DNA of 64,000 nt from Lysobacter sp. 5GHs7-4 (GTDB lineage: Bacteria > Pseudomonadota > Gammaproteobacteria > Xanthomonadales > Xanthomonadaceae), in assembly GCF_021284765.1 (NCBI RefSeq), contig NZ_CP089924.1:2684001-2748000 (forward strand). Reading direction: 5' to 3'. The notes under the pieces were generated by a model. The model ran no database searches, was not told where the DNA came from, and was given only the letters and a program-made list of their open reading frames with translations. Numbering within the stretch: position 1 is the first letter of the stretch; each line of letters opens with the position of its first letter. The translations under genes were made by a program, and so were the position numbers. This document shows positions 63,192 to 64,000 of the stretch, piece by piece.

Positions 63192-64000
63192 TTATGGGCC
63201 CACGGTCAGGTTGGCTTGCACGGTGATGCCCTGCTGGATCAGCGACGCGAAGCCGCTGTTCTGGGCCGCCACCATGATTCCGGCCGCCGACTGTCCGACG
63301 CTGGTCATGTTGTTGGACATGTTGAACGCACCGGCGTCGTTGGTCAGCGCGCCGCCCGCGCCGCCGGCGCCGGCCGCACCACCTGTCGCCGAACCGCCCG
63401 TGCCGCTGCCGCCGCTGCCGCTGCCGCCCGCGCCGCCGTTGGACGCGACCGAACCGGCATTGCCTGCCGTCGACGAGCTGGAGCCGCTGGTGGAGGTCGC
63501 CGCGCCGGAGCTGCCGGCACCGCCAGTGCCGTCGCCATTGCCTGCCGTCGCCGTGCCGCCGGCACCACCGGTGGCGCTGCCGCGACCGCGATCGCGCGCA
63601 TTGCCGCCGTTGGCGTTGGCATTGCCGCCGTCGCCGCCGCCGTCGCCGCCGACCGCCACGCTCAGCGATCCGGCATCGCCGGTGTCGCTACCGGCATCGC
63701 CGCCACGGCCGTTGTTGCCGTCGGCCCAACCGCCCCTGCCGCCGTCGCCATTGCCGCCCGAGCCGTCGGCGCCCGAGGCGTTGCCGCCGCTGCCGCCATC
63801 GCCGCCATTGGCATTGCCCGAGTTCCGGGCGACGTTGCCGATATCGCGCACGCGGATATCGGTAACGTAGCCATCGAGCCTGGTCGTGGCGATGGCCCTG
63901 TTGCTATTGAAGGAGTTCGAGAAGGTCGCGGTGGCAGTGCCGCCATTGTTGGCCGCGGCGGTGCCGTAGCCACTGGCGCGCGCACGGCCGCTGTTGTCGC
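63192..64000 (-). CDS. Gly/Asn-rich low-complexity secreted protein, candidate amyloid/fibre subunit (partial at right edge)
   Basis: The frame is open to the window edge, giving at least 269 residues with no start codon seen. The visible part is dominated by Gly, Ala, Asn, Ser and Asp (GNANGGDGGSGGNASGADG; NANANGGNARDRGRG). A preceding segment contains FNSNRAIATTRLDGYVTDIRV. The C-terminal ~60 residues are less repetitive (AFNMSNNMTSVGQSAAGI, then QNSGFASLIQQGITVQANLT) and share the QNxG motif with the next protein. Composition fits a fibre-forming or cell-surface protein. It would be the first visible gene of the fap-like operon. N-terminus and secretion signal lie beyond 64000. Confidence 0.75.
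   Translation of the reverse strand, partial: DNSGRARASGYGTAAANNGGTATATFSNSFNSNRAIATTRLDGYVTDIRVRDIGNVARNSGNANGGDGGSGGNASGADGSGGNGDGGRGGWADGNNGRGGDAGSDTGDAGSLSVAVGGDGGGDGGNANANGGNARDRGRGSATGGAGGTATAGNGDGTGGAGSSGAATSTSGSSSSTAGNAGSVASNGGAGGSGSGGSGTGGSATGGAAGAGGAGGALTNDAGAFNMSNNMTSVGQSAAGIMVAAQNSGFASLIQQGITVQANLTVGP

Noticed and set aside
63300..63900. Apparent short repeats resembling a CRISPR-like or microsatellite array
   Set aside because: They are GGC/GCC-rich codons of a Gly/Ala/Asn-rich protein, irregular in spacing and in one open frame.
1..64000. Insertion sequences, tRNA, rRNA, CRISPR arrays and replication origins
   Set aside because: None seen: no transposase-like proteins, no cloverleaf or rRNA motifs, and no regular spacer-repeat array.

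Overview
The window is high-GC DNA with dense genes, a complete type VI secretion system (T6SS), many xanthomonad-like small secreted or membrane proteins, and one REP-like palindrome. This suggests a gammaproteobacterium of the Xanthomonadaceae, most likely Lysobacter or a close relative. That assignment is inferred from gene content; no rRNA is present to confirm it.

Bases 1-33641 are one T6SS island. On the minus strand lie two tandem Rhs effector genes (the left one cut by the window edge). The complete one has a deaminase-like C-terminal toxin and is followed by a probable immunity gene. Behind them lie a small membrane protein, a helical-repeat protein and VgrG, then an OmpA/BON protein, TagF, TssM and an unrecognised membrane protein. 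An M15 peptidase sits on the plus strand, followed by minus-strand tssA, tssL, tssK and tssJ. A divergent promoter region near 23.4-23.6 kb separates these from plus-strand genes for a periplasmic TPR protein, TssB, TssC, Hcp, TssE, TssF, TssG and ClpV. All 13 core components (TssA-M) are present. Hcp is flanked by strong RNA hairpins. No Fha, PpkA or PppA gene is visible.

Bases 33.8-48 kb hold accessory metabolism and regulation: a GST, an AraC regulator divergent from an SDR, a methyltransferase, an SRPBCC protein, an enlarged Lnt-like acyltransferase, an SGNH hydrolase, a CPBP protease divergent from a MarR regulator across a perfect palindrome, an arginase-fold protein and a predicted metalloprotease. 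Bases 48-59.7 kb hold a solitary PemK/MazF-like protein, a CorA/ZntB transporter, a VanX-like lipoprotein, DUF3011, EF-hand and DUF4124 proteins, a MocR regulator with direct repeats, an MDR oxidoreductase and TetR repressor with two identical operators, and a quinone-reductase-like flavoprotein.

Bases 59848-64000 hold the most notable accessory system: a tight minus-strand operon whose order resembles fapB/C-D-E-F of Pseudomonas functional amyloid. It encodes a Gly/Asn-rich low-complexity protein (cut by the right edge), a small protein with the same C-terminal motif, a C39-type peptidase, a small secreted protein, and a coiled-coil plus beta-barrel outer-membrane protein. I interpret it as a divergent surface-fibre (Fap-like amyloid) biogenesis locus.
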